A DNA stretch of 64,000 nucleotides from Alisma plantago-aquatica (taxonomy: Eukaryota; Streptophyta; Magnoliopsida; Alismatales; Alismataceae), in NCBI GenBank assembly GCA_963693085.1, contig OY856411.1, positions 68,747,001-68,811,000 of the forward strand, in the 5' to 3' direction. Positions 48,300 through 59,368 of the stretch are shown piece after piece (position 1 is the stretch's first letter; each line of letters starts with the position of its first letter). The position numbers and the translations under genes were made by a program. The notes beneath the pieces are model-generated. The model searched no databases and was not told the origin of the DNA. It saw only the letters and a list, made by a program, of their open reading frames with translations.

Positions 48300-50500
48300 T
48301 GTAGGGAGTGGGACCTGATAGGAGATCCACTCCCTACTTAATTTGAGGAATAAACCCATCAAATCCAAACACACTAAAAAGTTATGATGGATTAGATGTA
48401 TTTTTCCCCTCAAATCATGGTATACAAGAATAACTAGAGTTAGAAGTGAAATATATATTTTATGAATATATTCAATTTCACAAAAGCACATCTCCATCTC
48501 CCAAAAGGGCTTTACGTGAAACTTACAACATCATCTGGATCTAGGTAGAGGGATATCCAACTATCTCAACTCTATCTCCCCAAAAGCTCCACCTCAAAAG
48601 TTCATGTCACCATACCTAGCCTTCCAAGTTATACACATGATCCTTAGGTTGTGCTACCTCCGGGTGGGTTAAGCACAACACCTAGGAATATGAAAACAAA
48701 AAGAAAGGATGTCAGCAAAAATTGAGTATGTGCAGTAATTAACAACTAGGCACTACTTTAGAAAGTTCAAAAAAAGAGTATCAAAATAAGGGATGATCAA
48801 GATAAATCAGTTTTAAGAGAAATATCAAGTCAAGGGATGAGGCGTGTCTAACTTAAGAATATCAAGTAGGGAGTCCTGCCTTTTAAATTTTTCCATTAAC
48901 AATATCAAAACATAAATTGTGCATGTCACAAATAAGACTAAAATTATTTCAAGAAAGGACGAGACACCATTGGATCTTAGCCTAAAATAAATAATGGGTG
49001 GAGATAGCACATCTTGGGTGGAGATAATGTGCCCCTATAAATAATGGGTTGAGACTGCACACCCTAGGCAGAGATAGCATGCCACTATTATATGGTTGTA
49101 CGCATGTGCCACTACAACAAAAAAGGATAGTTTAAGTATGCACGTAAATAGGGAAATGCAAGTATAAGTTCCGTCAATATGAAACAACAATATGAGAGCA
49201 TCCAAAACATACCATGTAGGGTCAAAATTACCTTAAGATTTCCATAAAAATAAGAATTTCATAATGGTGAAAATGAGAATATCAACTCATGCCTCATTGG
49301 GGAAATCATAGTTGGTCATAGTAGCAGTGCCTAGATAATAGAAAGGATGCACATACCTCAGTAGAGTTTACATATGTCTAAGGTCAAAACCCTACTTCCA
49401 TCTTAGTCCACAAGAAACCTATGAAAGGCTTATATGAGATTAGGGTTAGGTTTACATTATTTATATAAACCCTAGAAATCACCTTTATATTATTTTTGAA
49501 TTAGGTATAGAACCACACCATTTTATAGATAATATTTTCTGAGTTCGTAACATATTTTACTTTATTTTTCTAACTATATAATATTCATTATGAATTTTAG
49601 GATATATTAGCCAATTAGAAAAATTCTTGAAAATCATATATTTATTTATTTGGAAATAGGTGATGAAACTAACATCATTGGTTAGAGAACAATTTCTTTA
49701 TTCTAGGACATATTTTATCTTATTTTTCTAATCTTTGAATAATTTACTATGAATTATATATTCCTCGACCAATCAGAAAATATGTATAAGCCACATGGAC
49801 AACATCATCCAATATTTTAATAAACTCGACTAAGATGGCCCTTTAGGGATAGTCATGTGGTTTGGGTCTACAGCAGACATAAAGGCGTACAACTCAGTGA
49901 GGCAAGGTCAAAGCAAGATGCAAATAGTCAATTTTGCCCCTCATTGTGAAAACAAAATAAAAGATCATAGCAAGGGTATATATGTCACACATCATCCATT
50001 AACTTCCCAATTTGTGTGATCAGAACAACCAATGCATAGAGAACTCAGAGAGGTAGAAGTTTTTTTAACATATCCAACCCAACAATGAGTGTTAGCCTCA
50101 CTTTTAACTCTAGGAGACGATGGCAAGTGATCCACGAGGTCAAGATGAGGTTGGGGAGCCTGATCGAAGGGGCAAGAGATGCAAATATCTCTCCTTATCT
50201 CTTTCTTCCATTTCCAAGTTCAACAAGTGCACTAGGGAATCACAAAGCCATAAATCATAAGGGCACTACTAAAAAAAGTTTCACACAACATAGATCATGA
50301 TTCTAGAATCAACTCACATTGTTATCATGAGGAAAAGCTAGAGGAATTTGTTGTTAGATACACCAGGTTCATTTACAAGTCAAAAAGATAACAGTTCAGA
50401 TCCAATACTAAAAAAATGAACCTAAGCAGGGGAAGGAGAACCAAGAAAGGGGAAGGTTTTGTTACCTCTCCAGCAAATCAAGGAACCAATTTCTAGGCAT
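48300..50500 (-). repeat. 5' LTR of the long-LTR element, part left of CACTA-3
   Basis: Starts TGTAGGGAGTGGGACC on the plus strand (the LTR end on the minus strand). The first 90 bp match the end of the solo LTR at 6050-6142 in inverse orientation. Short repeats of GGGT(G/T)GAGA(T/C) followed by a GCAC-like core lie at 48990-49085. No gene. Confidence 0.75.
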
Positions 50501-50519
50501 CACTACAACAAACATTCAC

Positions 50520-51220
50520 ATCAGCGGCCTTTTAGAAATGCCACTGAAAGAAAATCCAGTAAACAGGTTTAGCGGCATTTTGTTGACATTTAAAAAAATG
50601 CCTCTAGCGCCAATGCCACTAGGAAGATAGTGACTTAAGTTGTAAAAGCCACTAAACGTTTGTCTTGAGTGGCTTCGAATAAATGCCACATAAAGGACAC
50701 TAAACCATCATTTGGCATTTATAGAAAAGCCACTATCCATCATTTGGATTTTATACAAATGCCACTGTTTTGTATAATGTTGTTGTATAAAACGGTTTTG
50801 ATTGAATTTAGTGGCTTATGAAAAAAGACACTAATGACATACTAGTTCTGCATTACTAATTTTTTATGGATTTTAAACAGTCAATTTGTAGTTCATGATC
50901 AAATTTTCTAATTGAATGCCAATTGAAGCCAAACACATTCAAAAGTATTGAACTTTTTTATTTATATTTATAATCAAATGACAATTACATGGGGAGGACA
51001 TTTTACATTACCCCTTGTATTGAATACAACAACATCGCATATCACTATATATGATACATATTGTAGACATGAACACTAACTGGATAACAACTCATTTTGC
51101 ACTTGGAGACCCCCCAAAGGAATACAAACTCATTTTCTTACAAAAACATACAACTCCATTCTAGCATTCCAAGTAGTTGTGAGCTTCTACATGAGTAGAC
51201 CAACTACACTGCAATGAAGG
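50520..51220. repeat. CACTA-3 left subterminal region
   Basis: GCCACTAAA / AGTGGCTT motifs in both orientations up to about 50840, then AT-rich sequence with no gene. Confidence 0.7.
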
Positions 51221-51222
51221 TT

Positions 51223-51720
51223 CATCCTTCTTCTCAGCTACAGTGATAGCATTACGACCATATGGTCGTCAGATTCCTCAGTAGGTTCTTCCTTCTTCTC
51301 TTCCACCTTGGTAGCAGAAGCAGCAGGTGCAGCTGCATAACTTGAAGTAGCAGCAGGGGCAGCAACAACTGCAAACTTGCTTGGATCCTGCAATGAAGTG
51401 AGCAAAATGTTGAGCACTTGCATGCAAATGTAAGGCAAAAACACTTACAACACTAGCATGCTGTTAAGATAGTATCAGGGAAGATAGCACCATTGCCAAA
51501 TTTATCAATAAGGTCATCTTCAATAAGGTGAAGGACCTAAGGGCTGAATATAGATCCACTATCATAAACTGACAACACAACCAGTCCATATGAGAAGGGC
51601 CTGATGCCGAGCTTGGCAAGAAGGGGCAGCCTCAGAAGAACCCACCTTCTCACCTTTCCTAATAAGTTCGACAATGGTGATAATTTCAACTGTACCATTC
51701 AGATTATGTCAGCTGAATAG
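51223..51720 (-). pseudogene. Captured fragment of ribosomal protein P0 (60S acidic stalk protein)
   Basis: P0 anchors the P1/P2 stalk of the large ribosomal subunit. Minus strand from about 51690: [21 protein letters not shown], then in a shifted frame [27 protein letters not shown] and EDDLIDKFGNG. After a gap with a splice-acceptor-like TTGCAG, the last exon (51390-51223) reads DPSKFAVVAAPAATSS, then KVEEKKEEPTEESDD, the P0 stalk tail. The final residues differ from the usual DMGFSLFD end. Part of the middle is missing and at least one frameshift is present. It lies inside CACTA-3 on the same strand as its genes. Confidence 0.88.
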
Positions 51721-51926
51721 AGTTTGCCATGCAGCAAAGCTATAGACATTCAGCTAAGCACACAACTAAGCACATGATAGAAAGGGTGCAAAGCTGACAA
51801 TCTTGACAATTATGTAAAAAGCAAGAGATGGTTATCAAACTCAATGTCGTCTAGGGTTCTCATAAAACTATAATCTATACATAATAAGTTGAAAGATTTT
51901 TAGTAAGGTAAGAAAGCATATAATGA

Positions 51927-52250
51927 TTAATAAGAGCAGAACCTGGTGAAGGCCTTCATGTTGTTATGGATAGATCTCCCTTCACCAACTACAATAACTA
52001 TTGTACTGAAGTTATCATCAACAAGAACCATGTCTGAAGCCTCCTTGGTAACCTGGACTGACACATTAAAAGAGAAGAAACAATCATTGTCGATAATAAT
52101 TACTAAAAGACAAGAAGATAGATATACAAATTGACATATAGTGAATATACTTACCTCAACTCCTGCAATTCCCATGGAAATACCAATGTCTACCATTTTC
52201 AGAGAAGATGCATCATTGACACCATCACCATTCATGGCAACCACCACATG
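51927..52250 (-). pseudogene. Captured fragment of an ER-type Ca2+-ATPase (P2A type)
   Basis: P-type Ca2+ pumps carry the hinge motif TGDGVNDAP in the P domain. Here the minus strand reads [30 protein letters not shown], then a GTAAGT...CCAG intron of about 100 bp, then [35 protein letters not shown]. This matches plant ECA-type pumps over about 65 residues; the hinge Thr and Pro are changed to Asn and Ser. The fragment ends at an exon-like border (CACCAG then GTTCTG). An intact intron shows capture from genomic DNA, not from a cDNA. No other part of the pump is present. Confidence 0.88.
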
Positions 52251-52490
52251 TAATAAACAACTAACAACAAAACATGCAAGTTGACTATGTAGATCAGCAG
52301 GAGGCTTCAGGTCTTCAAATATATACTAACATGGCCACCAGGAATAGATTCACTATCCCCTGATAAGAAAGAAGAGTTTCCAGAATAGATTCACTATCCC
52401 CTTCAACTGAAAAAAAAGCGAAGCGAAGTAGTGAAATATGCCTTATCCAAGAATCCTTAAAACAACCCAAAGCAAAACTGGAAACCAATG

Positions 52491-53480
52491 TTGGCTAGGC
52501 TGCAATACATCAAGAACATGTAAGCATGCACCATTTTGTTGGATTGCATCTAAGACCAGTTCCAGGGTGAGGAATCCCATATTTGAGCAGCAGCTCTGTT
52601 CATGGATATTAAAGGCCAATCAAAAGAGCTGAGCTGAAGCTTTTCACAAGAGATGAGATGACAACCTTAGCTCTTGAGAGTGGCCTTTAATCTCCAAAAA
52701 CATGCCTTTTTGAGTCCTAACAACAGCTCTGTACTTGGATATTTAAGGTCATTCTCTATACATGATCTTAGCAGATGATCCTTACCATAGTTATTGTCTT
52801 TTAGGGCTTGCATCACAACCACATGTTACAAAAAGGGTATTATTGTAGGTGTTGTTTTAACAATTAAGGGAACATGGAGGAACTAATATTACTAAGAGCA
52901 CCCATTATTTCTTGAGGCTTCTTCCTTGATTTCTTAACCAAAGCAGAGTATGGAAATGTTGAAATTGACTTGTTGTACCATGGAAATGTTGAAAATGACT
53001 TGTTGTACCTCTGCAGAGAAATTAGGATGCATTGAAGCATGCGACTAAAATATCTCAGTTACATTTCATACATCTTAATAGCCTAAATATGGAGCAATCA
53101 TAGAAGCTCAACCACAAACCATCTTGAAGCGAATCACCACAAGAAAATATGTTGTGTAAATCTCACACACAAGATTCCAAAAACACTGCTCATAGCTAAA
53201 AACCACTTTGGCTAGGCTGCAATACTACCTTAGATACTACTTTTAGATACTACTTTGGCTAGGATACAATACATCAAGAACATGTAAGGATGTACCATTG
53301 TGTTGGATTGCCTATAAGACCAGTTCCAGGGTGAGGAATCCCATTTTTGAGTCCTAACAAAAGATCTGTTCTTGGAGATTAAAGGCCATTCACAAGAGCT
53401 GAGCAGAAGCCTTTCACAAGAGATGAGCTGACAACCTTAGCTCTCGAGAATGGCCTATGATCTCCATAAATTGGCCTTTT
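52491..53480. repeat. Direct repeats inside CACTA-3
   Basis: 52491-52710 recurs at 53208-53480 (TTGGCTAGGCTGCAATAC ... CCAGTTCCAGGGTGAGGAAT ... TGGCCT). The second copy has an extra roughly 50 bp with TAGATACTACTTT repeats. Also, 53149-53205 recurs at about 53630-53690, and a 34-bp unit (ATGGAAATGTTGAAA) is doubled at about 52950-53010. No gene in 52251-53900. Confidence 0.8.
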
Positions 53481-53922
53481 ATGCAGTGACACGTTGTTTG
53501 TTGTGGAAGGCACAAAATGCACAATTCTTCATAGAAATATTGACTTAGTAAGCTATCATGCAACATGTGATCAAGTTATGAAAGAAAAATTTACAGAGAA
53601 CTATTGACTTAGGAAGAATAACAAAATATGTTGTGTAAATGTCACACACAAGAAGGTAAGACACTGCTAATAGCTAAAAACAAAATAGGATTGTCATTTG
53701 GCAACATTGTCTATGAGAATGGACATGAAACAATAGTATATGGATCGTTATGTACTAATAAAAAATTGGACCAAAGAAACACAACTATAGCTTTCATCTC
53801 TCTACACAGTATCCAAGAATGTAATTATCTATGTTTACATTTCATGACCTGCAACAAATGGAAATGACTTTAGATACTAGTTTTGTTTTCAATTATGTCA
53901 TATTATAAGCAATACTATATGC

Positions 53923-54162
53923 TCACTTTGGTAGTAAATGTGATTTTGGCCATGCTATGACATTGCCAATAACTTCATCCATATATTGATATTGCTCAGA
54001 AGGTCTGACTAGAGGTTCGTTGGCCATCACCACAACCTCTACATAAACGCCAACACATGATGAGCCTAAAATTGCACCTCCCACCATTTGCAAGGGGTCA
54101 ACCTCAGATACTCGACCTATTGCAACTTTATCATCTGCATCTGTGATACTCAACACATACAC
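53923..54162 (-). pseudogene. CACTA-3 TNPA-associated domain
   Basis: VYVLSITDADDKVAIGRVSEVDP, then GAILGSSCVGVYVEVVVMANEPLVRPSEQYQYMDEVIGNVIAWPKSHL. It resembles the CACTA-1 segment at 12230-12514 and follows the transposase_24 region in gene order. A further exon-like piece lies at 54240-54367. No protease domain can be followed after it. Confidence 0.6.
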
Positions 54163-54369
54163 TTCCTATAAAAAAATACAATTTAAATAAACAAATTATA
54201 TAAACGTAGAATGATAAGAAATTACACAAATACAAACATACTTGTCCCTTATAAATTGTTGAATGTCTCATTCCGATCTGCACAATTATTTTATCTTTGT
54301 CATATGGCCATAAAAATTCAACATGGAAAATAATTGATACCACACATCTCGTATAAAATGTATTCATAC

Positions 54370-55640
54370 TTGGCCAGTGTGTACATGTTGTGCTGATTGA
54401 TTGTTTCCTGCTCTAGACAAGGCTAGTATCTGCTCTATTTTTGCTTTTTGTTCTTGAATTTTAGCTTCAAATTCCATCCATTGTTGTTCAAGCCGATCCT
54501 AAAAATGCTTCCTTTGTGCTTCATCAGCTTCTCAAGATTTACGGTTCTTGCCCCAGACATCAGAAGGTGATGGTCCAAGTCCATAACCACGAACATATCC
54601 TGGTCTCTCTTCTCCCATAACCTGCCTATAAATTTCAGCTGAAGTAACATGAGGTTGGTTTCTTCGCAGCTCGTCACCTACCTCAGAAATGTTTTCTTAC
54701 ACACAACTGAACATAGGAGATGCATTTTATACCAAACATATAAATGTTTTCATGTAGTAAATGTAACATAATACTATAGGATAGGAATCCTTGTACCAAA
54801 ATTTTGGCGGATTCAATATCAACTATGCTCCCATCTTTTTTACGATGAGTTTTCTCAAAAAAACTCAATGGGATCAACTTCCCTGCCTATTTCCTTCTCC
54901 AACTATATCATTCAAACAAGGTTATTGCTAACATCATTAAAACGAATGTCTCCAAATTGTCCAATTGGATCACAATATTGACTAACTTACATCATGTTTC
55001 AGAGAAGCAAATGACTTGGTTCTTGTTGTGTGGCTAACCTTTTAAAATTTTCTACTTGTCTTATTAGTTATACACTTCCTCTGTGGAAAAAAATTGCAGT
55101 ATTGTCCATAGTAATTATCTGTGAGGTAAATTAAATATCAATTAATAGATACGGAAAATTACCTTTCCTTTATTGCTCCTCCAGTAATCCACAAGAAATT
55201 TCCATTGAGACGTTTCCACGCGGGGAACAACTTGTTCAAGTTGTTATTCATATGGACTATCTTCTATGAAGTATAGTTTCTGTAACTCCCACTTGTGGTC
55301 CTTCCATTTGTTTCCTAGTCTCGTCATTGTCCACTCCTTTAATTCTATGTCCATCATGAATTTACTCCACCGACAATAAGGATATCAATTAGAAGCTTCA
55401 TTTAACCATTTAAAAATATATTTTAATATTGTACCTTCACAAAATTCCATATGGATTCTTTTTTATTTACTGGAAATTGTCTCCAGTCCTCATAGTTTAA
55501 TGGACAATGATTGGGATCTCTTGCAATGGTTGTCAAAAAACTTGATAAGTGACATTGGTTTTTACCCACTGGTTGTCCAAATTGATTTATCTCAATGGGA
55601 ATTTGATCGTCGGGCTTTCTTTTGCAGACTTGCAAACATT
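54370..55640 (-). pseudogene. TNPA-like transposase_24 region of CACTA-3, broken
   Basis: The plant transposase family PF03004 can be followed on the minus strand in pieces. About 55600-55425 reads NQFGQPVGKNQCHLSSFL, DPNHCPLNYEDWRQFPVNKK, IWNFVK. About 55370-55160 reads RLGNKWKDHKWELQKLYF, then a stop, then QWKFLVDYW. About 54880-54800 reads FFEKTHRKKDGSIVDIESAKIL. About 54660-54400 reads YRQVMGEERPGYVRGYGLGP, SPSDVWGKN. Introns, at least two stops and frame changes break it. In known elements this protein binds subterminal repeats and helps excision. Confidence 0.85.
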
Positions 55641-55645
55641 GTGTT

Positions 55646-56495
55646 CGACCACGTGTGCGATGTCTTTGAGCTAAGCATTCATTTATATGTCATTATATGT
55701 AGCACTATAAATGCAATGATATGAATAAACCGAATACCTAGCCCATCAATATGTGTTGGCGTAGCATTCAACGACTCATCATGGTGATCAGAGATGTCAT
55801 ATTGCTCTATGGTTTCTTGAAATGCATTGTTATTTTGGCTATTGCCATCTCTACTCTCTACTCTTCTTGATTGATTGGACACGGGAAGATTGAATGTAGG
55901 CATTGGGGGTCGATGTCTTTGACCTGAGCATTCATTCATAAAGGATACAACATAAATGGAAATTATATATCTTTAGATCGAACACTATGAATGCAATGAT
56001 ATGAATTAATTGATTACCTAGCCCATCAAAAGGTGTTGTTGTAGCATTCAATGACTCTTGATGGTGATCAGAGAAGTCATTTTTCTCCATGTGGTCATGA
56101 AATGGATGGCTGTTTTGGCTATTGGCAGCTCTACTGTCTACTCTTCTAGAATGATTGGACACCGAAGCATTGCCATTAGCCACTCGTGGTCGATGTCTTT
56201 GACCTGAGTATTCATTCATAAAGGATACAACATAAATGGAAGTTATATATCACTGAAGGCAACACTATATATGCAATGAATTAACCAATTACCTAGCCCA
56301 TCAGAAGGTGTTGTTGTAGCATTTAACAACTCATCATGGTGATCAGATAGGCCATTTTGCTCCATGTGATCATGAAATGCATGGCTATTTTGACTATTGG
56401 CAGCTCTACTGTCTACTCTTCTTGAATGATTGGACACCGAAGCATTGGCATTAGGCACTCGTTTTCGATGTCTTTGACCTGAGCATTCATTCATA
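55646..56495 (-). repeat. Tandemly repeated exon in the CACTA-3 TNPA-like gene
   Basis: Three clear copies (boundaries GACCTGAG at 55921, 56201 and 56476; periods 280 and 275) and a partial fourth boundary at about 55665. Each codes GQRHR...VSN.SRRV.SR..NSQN...F...E..D.SDHH.E.LNAT and has a splice-acceptor-like CTCAG before it and a donor-like GGGCTAG/GTA after it. So exon plus intron was copied as a unit. The copies keep open frames. Confidence 0.85.
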
Positions 56496-56933
56496 AAGCA
56501 TACAACATATATAGAAATTATAAATCATTAAATGCAACATTATAAATGTGATGCTATGATTACCTTGTCCATCACAAGGTGTTCTTGTAACAACAGAGCT
56601 AGCAACAGTGTTATTGAATTTACTTGGTCTATCATTTTGAACATTAGGTGGAAGGGAAGCTAAAATTTTTTTGGAACAATTACTGGATGACAGGTCCAAA
56701 GCTTTCCAACAACCTTGTGGAGTAATGCTAGGTAAATGAGTCCCCGTACAAGAGTCAATGATGTTGTTCTGATCATTCCTTGTAGTTGTCTTTTTATGGA
56801 AGCTATCACTTAACTGTTCTCTCATCCTCAGTATATCAAGTCACACAAAAATGAAGACACTTAAAACAAATTGAACAACATCAAAGGTATTTACTACTCG
56901 TTTGGTCATTTTCTGCCATCCAACAATTATCCA
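56495..56933 (-). pseudogene. N-terminal exons of the CACTA-3 TNPA-like gene
   Basis: A possible start ATG at 56933 (MDNCWMAENDQTSS) is followed, past a stop-containing stretch that is probably an intron, by 56825-56560: MREQLSDSFHKKTTTRND ... PQGCWKALDLSSSNC ... RPSKFNNTVASSVV. No domain is recognised. It leads directly into the repeated exons. 56934-57200 is AT-rich and non-coding. Confidence 0.5.
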
Positions 56934-57210
56934 TTCTTAAAAATATTAAAAAATATAACATTTATGAGTAAGTATGTCATACAAACAACATAGTTATAAT
57001 AAGGATAAAAGTAGAACATCACTTTGAGGCAATCCTCAAAGAAAAACATCACTCAAAACCATACTAGAGAAAAACATTTGCAAGCCATCATCAAGATCAC
57101 ATTGGGTACCTTAAATTCACAGTATTTGATTGATTACTAATGTTCATTAAGTAATACAACACAAATTACATTTTTTGATTATTTCCTAATTTAAAAGTTA
57201 AAAAAATTCA

Positions 57211-57772
57211 TCAACAATTGTGACGGATGTTATGACTGTGGCGTGTCCATTTTGTTGATGATGCTGTGTCGAGAATGGAGTCACTGGTAGACGAATCCGA
57301 ACTAATTGTCATGGGGTACAAGGCGGTACAAACGGGCAAGGATTGCACCTCAGGCATGCCAAATTCATCGAATGACGTCTCCTCAGATACGGTATAGGCT
57401 GGCTCGTGCATATACCATCTCAGGTGAGAAGGAAAACTATTGTTGTAGTTATGTATATAAGCCTGTATGGTATTGTCACCAATCGGACGAAGCAAAATTC
57501 AGTCCGTACGGCCAATTCCCATTCTCCCAATCCACCCACGCCAACTGGTTGTGGATACCAGATTGCCGTCACCATCATATTGAACCTCAATTACATTTTT
57601 CGAGTTCCCAAACTTTAAGATCATTTGACCAGTCGTGTATCATCTTCTGTCCAGATGACGCCAATGTCTGGGAATGGTGAGTTGTGCAAGTGTACGCTCG
57701 TCTAGGGTGATGTCCAGCTTTTCTGCTTCAGGGAAAAGGAGCGGGGGGGGGGGGGGTAGACGCCCAGGCCAT
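57211..57772 (-). pseudogene. CACTA-associated domain of unknown function, broken copy
   Basis: The same unrecognised family as 25216-25632. The start ATG at 57772 (MAWAST) leads into a run of 14 C (plus strand G, 57743-57756) where the frame is lost. The domain frame continues: FPEAEKLDITLDERTLAQLTIPRHWRHL, a TGA, LKFGNSKNVIEVQYDGDGNLVS, WIGRM, a TGA, then LLRPIGDNTIQAYIHNYNN, HLRWY and an acidic/Ser-rich tail to 57211. The preceding bases TCTCTGTTCACCCACAATAG match those before the CACTA-2 frame. In gene order it lies between the first exon and the repeated exons. Confidence 0.75.
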
Positions 57773-57779
57773 AGTGACT

Positions 57780-59080
57780 ATTGTGGGTGAACAGAGACTA
57801 CATAATATTAGTACTAATAATTGTAAGTATATATAACGATATTATAAATTTTCAAAAAAAGTAGTATAAATTTGCAAAATATAGAGAAATATATTTTTTA
57901 AAGTGAAGCAAGTAGTCCATAAAAATATTCCCCATGGTTTCTATCAACATCGACAGGAATGAACCCATTAGAGAATGGGCAACATCATTATCTAGTTTGA
58001 TGAAACCTGGTCAGGGACCATACAAGTGTACAACTTGTATAAGATCTGAGTGTAGAAGACCCAATACTTGGAGGAACTGGTGTTCCAACCAGCTGATGGT
58101 TCCTGGCCCAAGGTGAGAGGTTGCAGTATATATATAGTAAAGATGTATAATTGGCTATAAATTTCTTGAGTAACAGAACATGCCATCAAAAGTCAAAAAT
58201 TGATCTAGGATATGGAACTAAAGTAACCATAATGCAATGTGTTTACATTAAAATAGTACTGAGATAAGACATACACTCCAAAAAAAAACATGAATCAACC
58301 ATTATGTAAACATCACTGCATAGAATCCATGCAATTCGTTCAATATAGAAATCAAGAGGGCAAATCAGACTTCCTATGGTAGAGAAAAATTATTGTTGTT
58401 CCACAATGGAACCCCTGCATTTTGTGCAATCATAGCTTAGTGTTAATAGCAACTTGACTGCATGCCCTTGGTATCTTGCTTCATTGTTGCTTAAAGACCC
58501 TAATTTTTAGGGATGGTGAAGGTTTTTGTCAATTGGTAGTGCAGAAGAATATAGACCATTCAAGTTTACGGTAATCAAAGGAAAATTGAAGAAAACACAC
58601 CCAAAAAAATATGTATACTATAAGTAATTATGCAAAGGTCTTATTCTTCCTTGGACAATTCTGAATCCTAGAATATTACACAAGAAATGACCATCTCATA
58701 AACCTTGTTCTCTTCTAGCCTCTTCCTACATACATAAAGATGAGTATCTCTCCCCTTTATTAGCCCAATGGTGGGAACCCCTATTCTCATCAAAGAGCGC
58801 CAACCCACCAAAGGTGGTGGCCTAGGTAAGGATACATTACTTGTCTATTCGTTAATGATTTACAAAAAAAGATACCAGAGATGAGCAAACATCACATGAG
58901 CACCTAAGCGACCACTTTTTCAAAAGTGGATGTTCCTTACAAATTTAATACAACAATACACACATTTTTATATGAATACACTAACATTTAGAAAACTTGT
59001 ATACATAACCAAAACCAATACGAAACTATAAAATAAAACAACAGAATCATCATATTTCAAGACTGTAAAATAATCCAAGT
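57780..59080. other. CACTA-3 intron-like stretch, no gene
   Basis: AT-rich, with no protein resemblance on either strand. Probably an intron or intergenic part of the transposon. Confidence 0.5.
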
Positions 59081-59278
59081 TTAAATCTAACAAAGAAGGA
59101 TGGTCGATGGCTTGATATAAATGATAAAGGAAGTGATTGCTGGATATAAAACAACGAAATCATCATATTTCAAGACTATCTTCATAAACCGATTATCATA
59201 TATACCTTGATAGAATGGAAACTGTGAGAATGGATGGGAAAAGCCATGTGTGTTTATTGTTTCATGGGGTGTACTTAC

Positions 59279-59368
59279 CTGTTGCGCGCCGAAGTAGTAG
59301 GGTGGCAAACCGCCACAGTCCTCGCCGGCAAGTTGGGAGACTGATCTCTTCCTCGGCGTCCTCTCCAA
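59279..59368 (-). CDS. Putative first exon of the CACTA-3 gene
   Basis: Minus strand ATG at 59368: MERTPRKRSVSQLAGEDCGG ending in GLPPYYFGAQQ, followed exactly by a strong donor (CAG then GTAAGTAC, 59278-59271). It lies in a GC-rich patch (59280-59560) near the right end, where CACTA-1 and CACTA-2 have similar patches. I recognise no domain; an upstream frame with another ATG is possible. Confidence 0.4.

Noticed and set aside
51927..52250. A functional Ca2+-ATPase gene
   Set aside because: Only about 65 residues of the P domain remain, with hinge residues changed, and the piece lies within verified CACTA ends.
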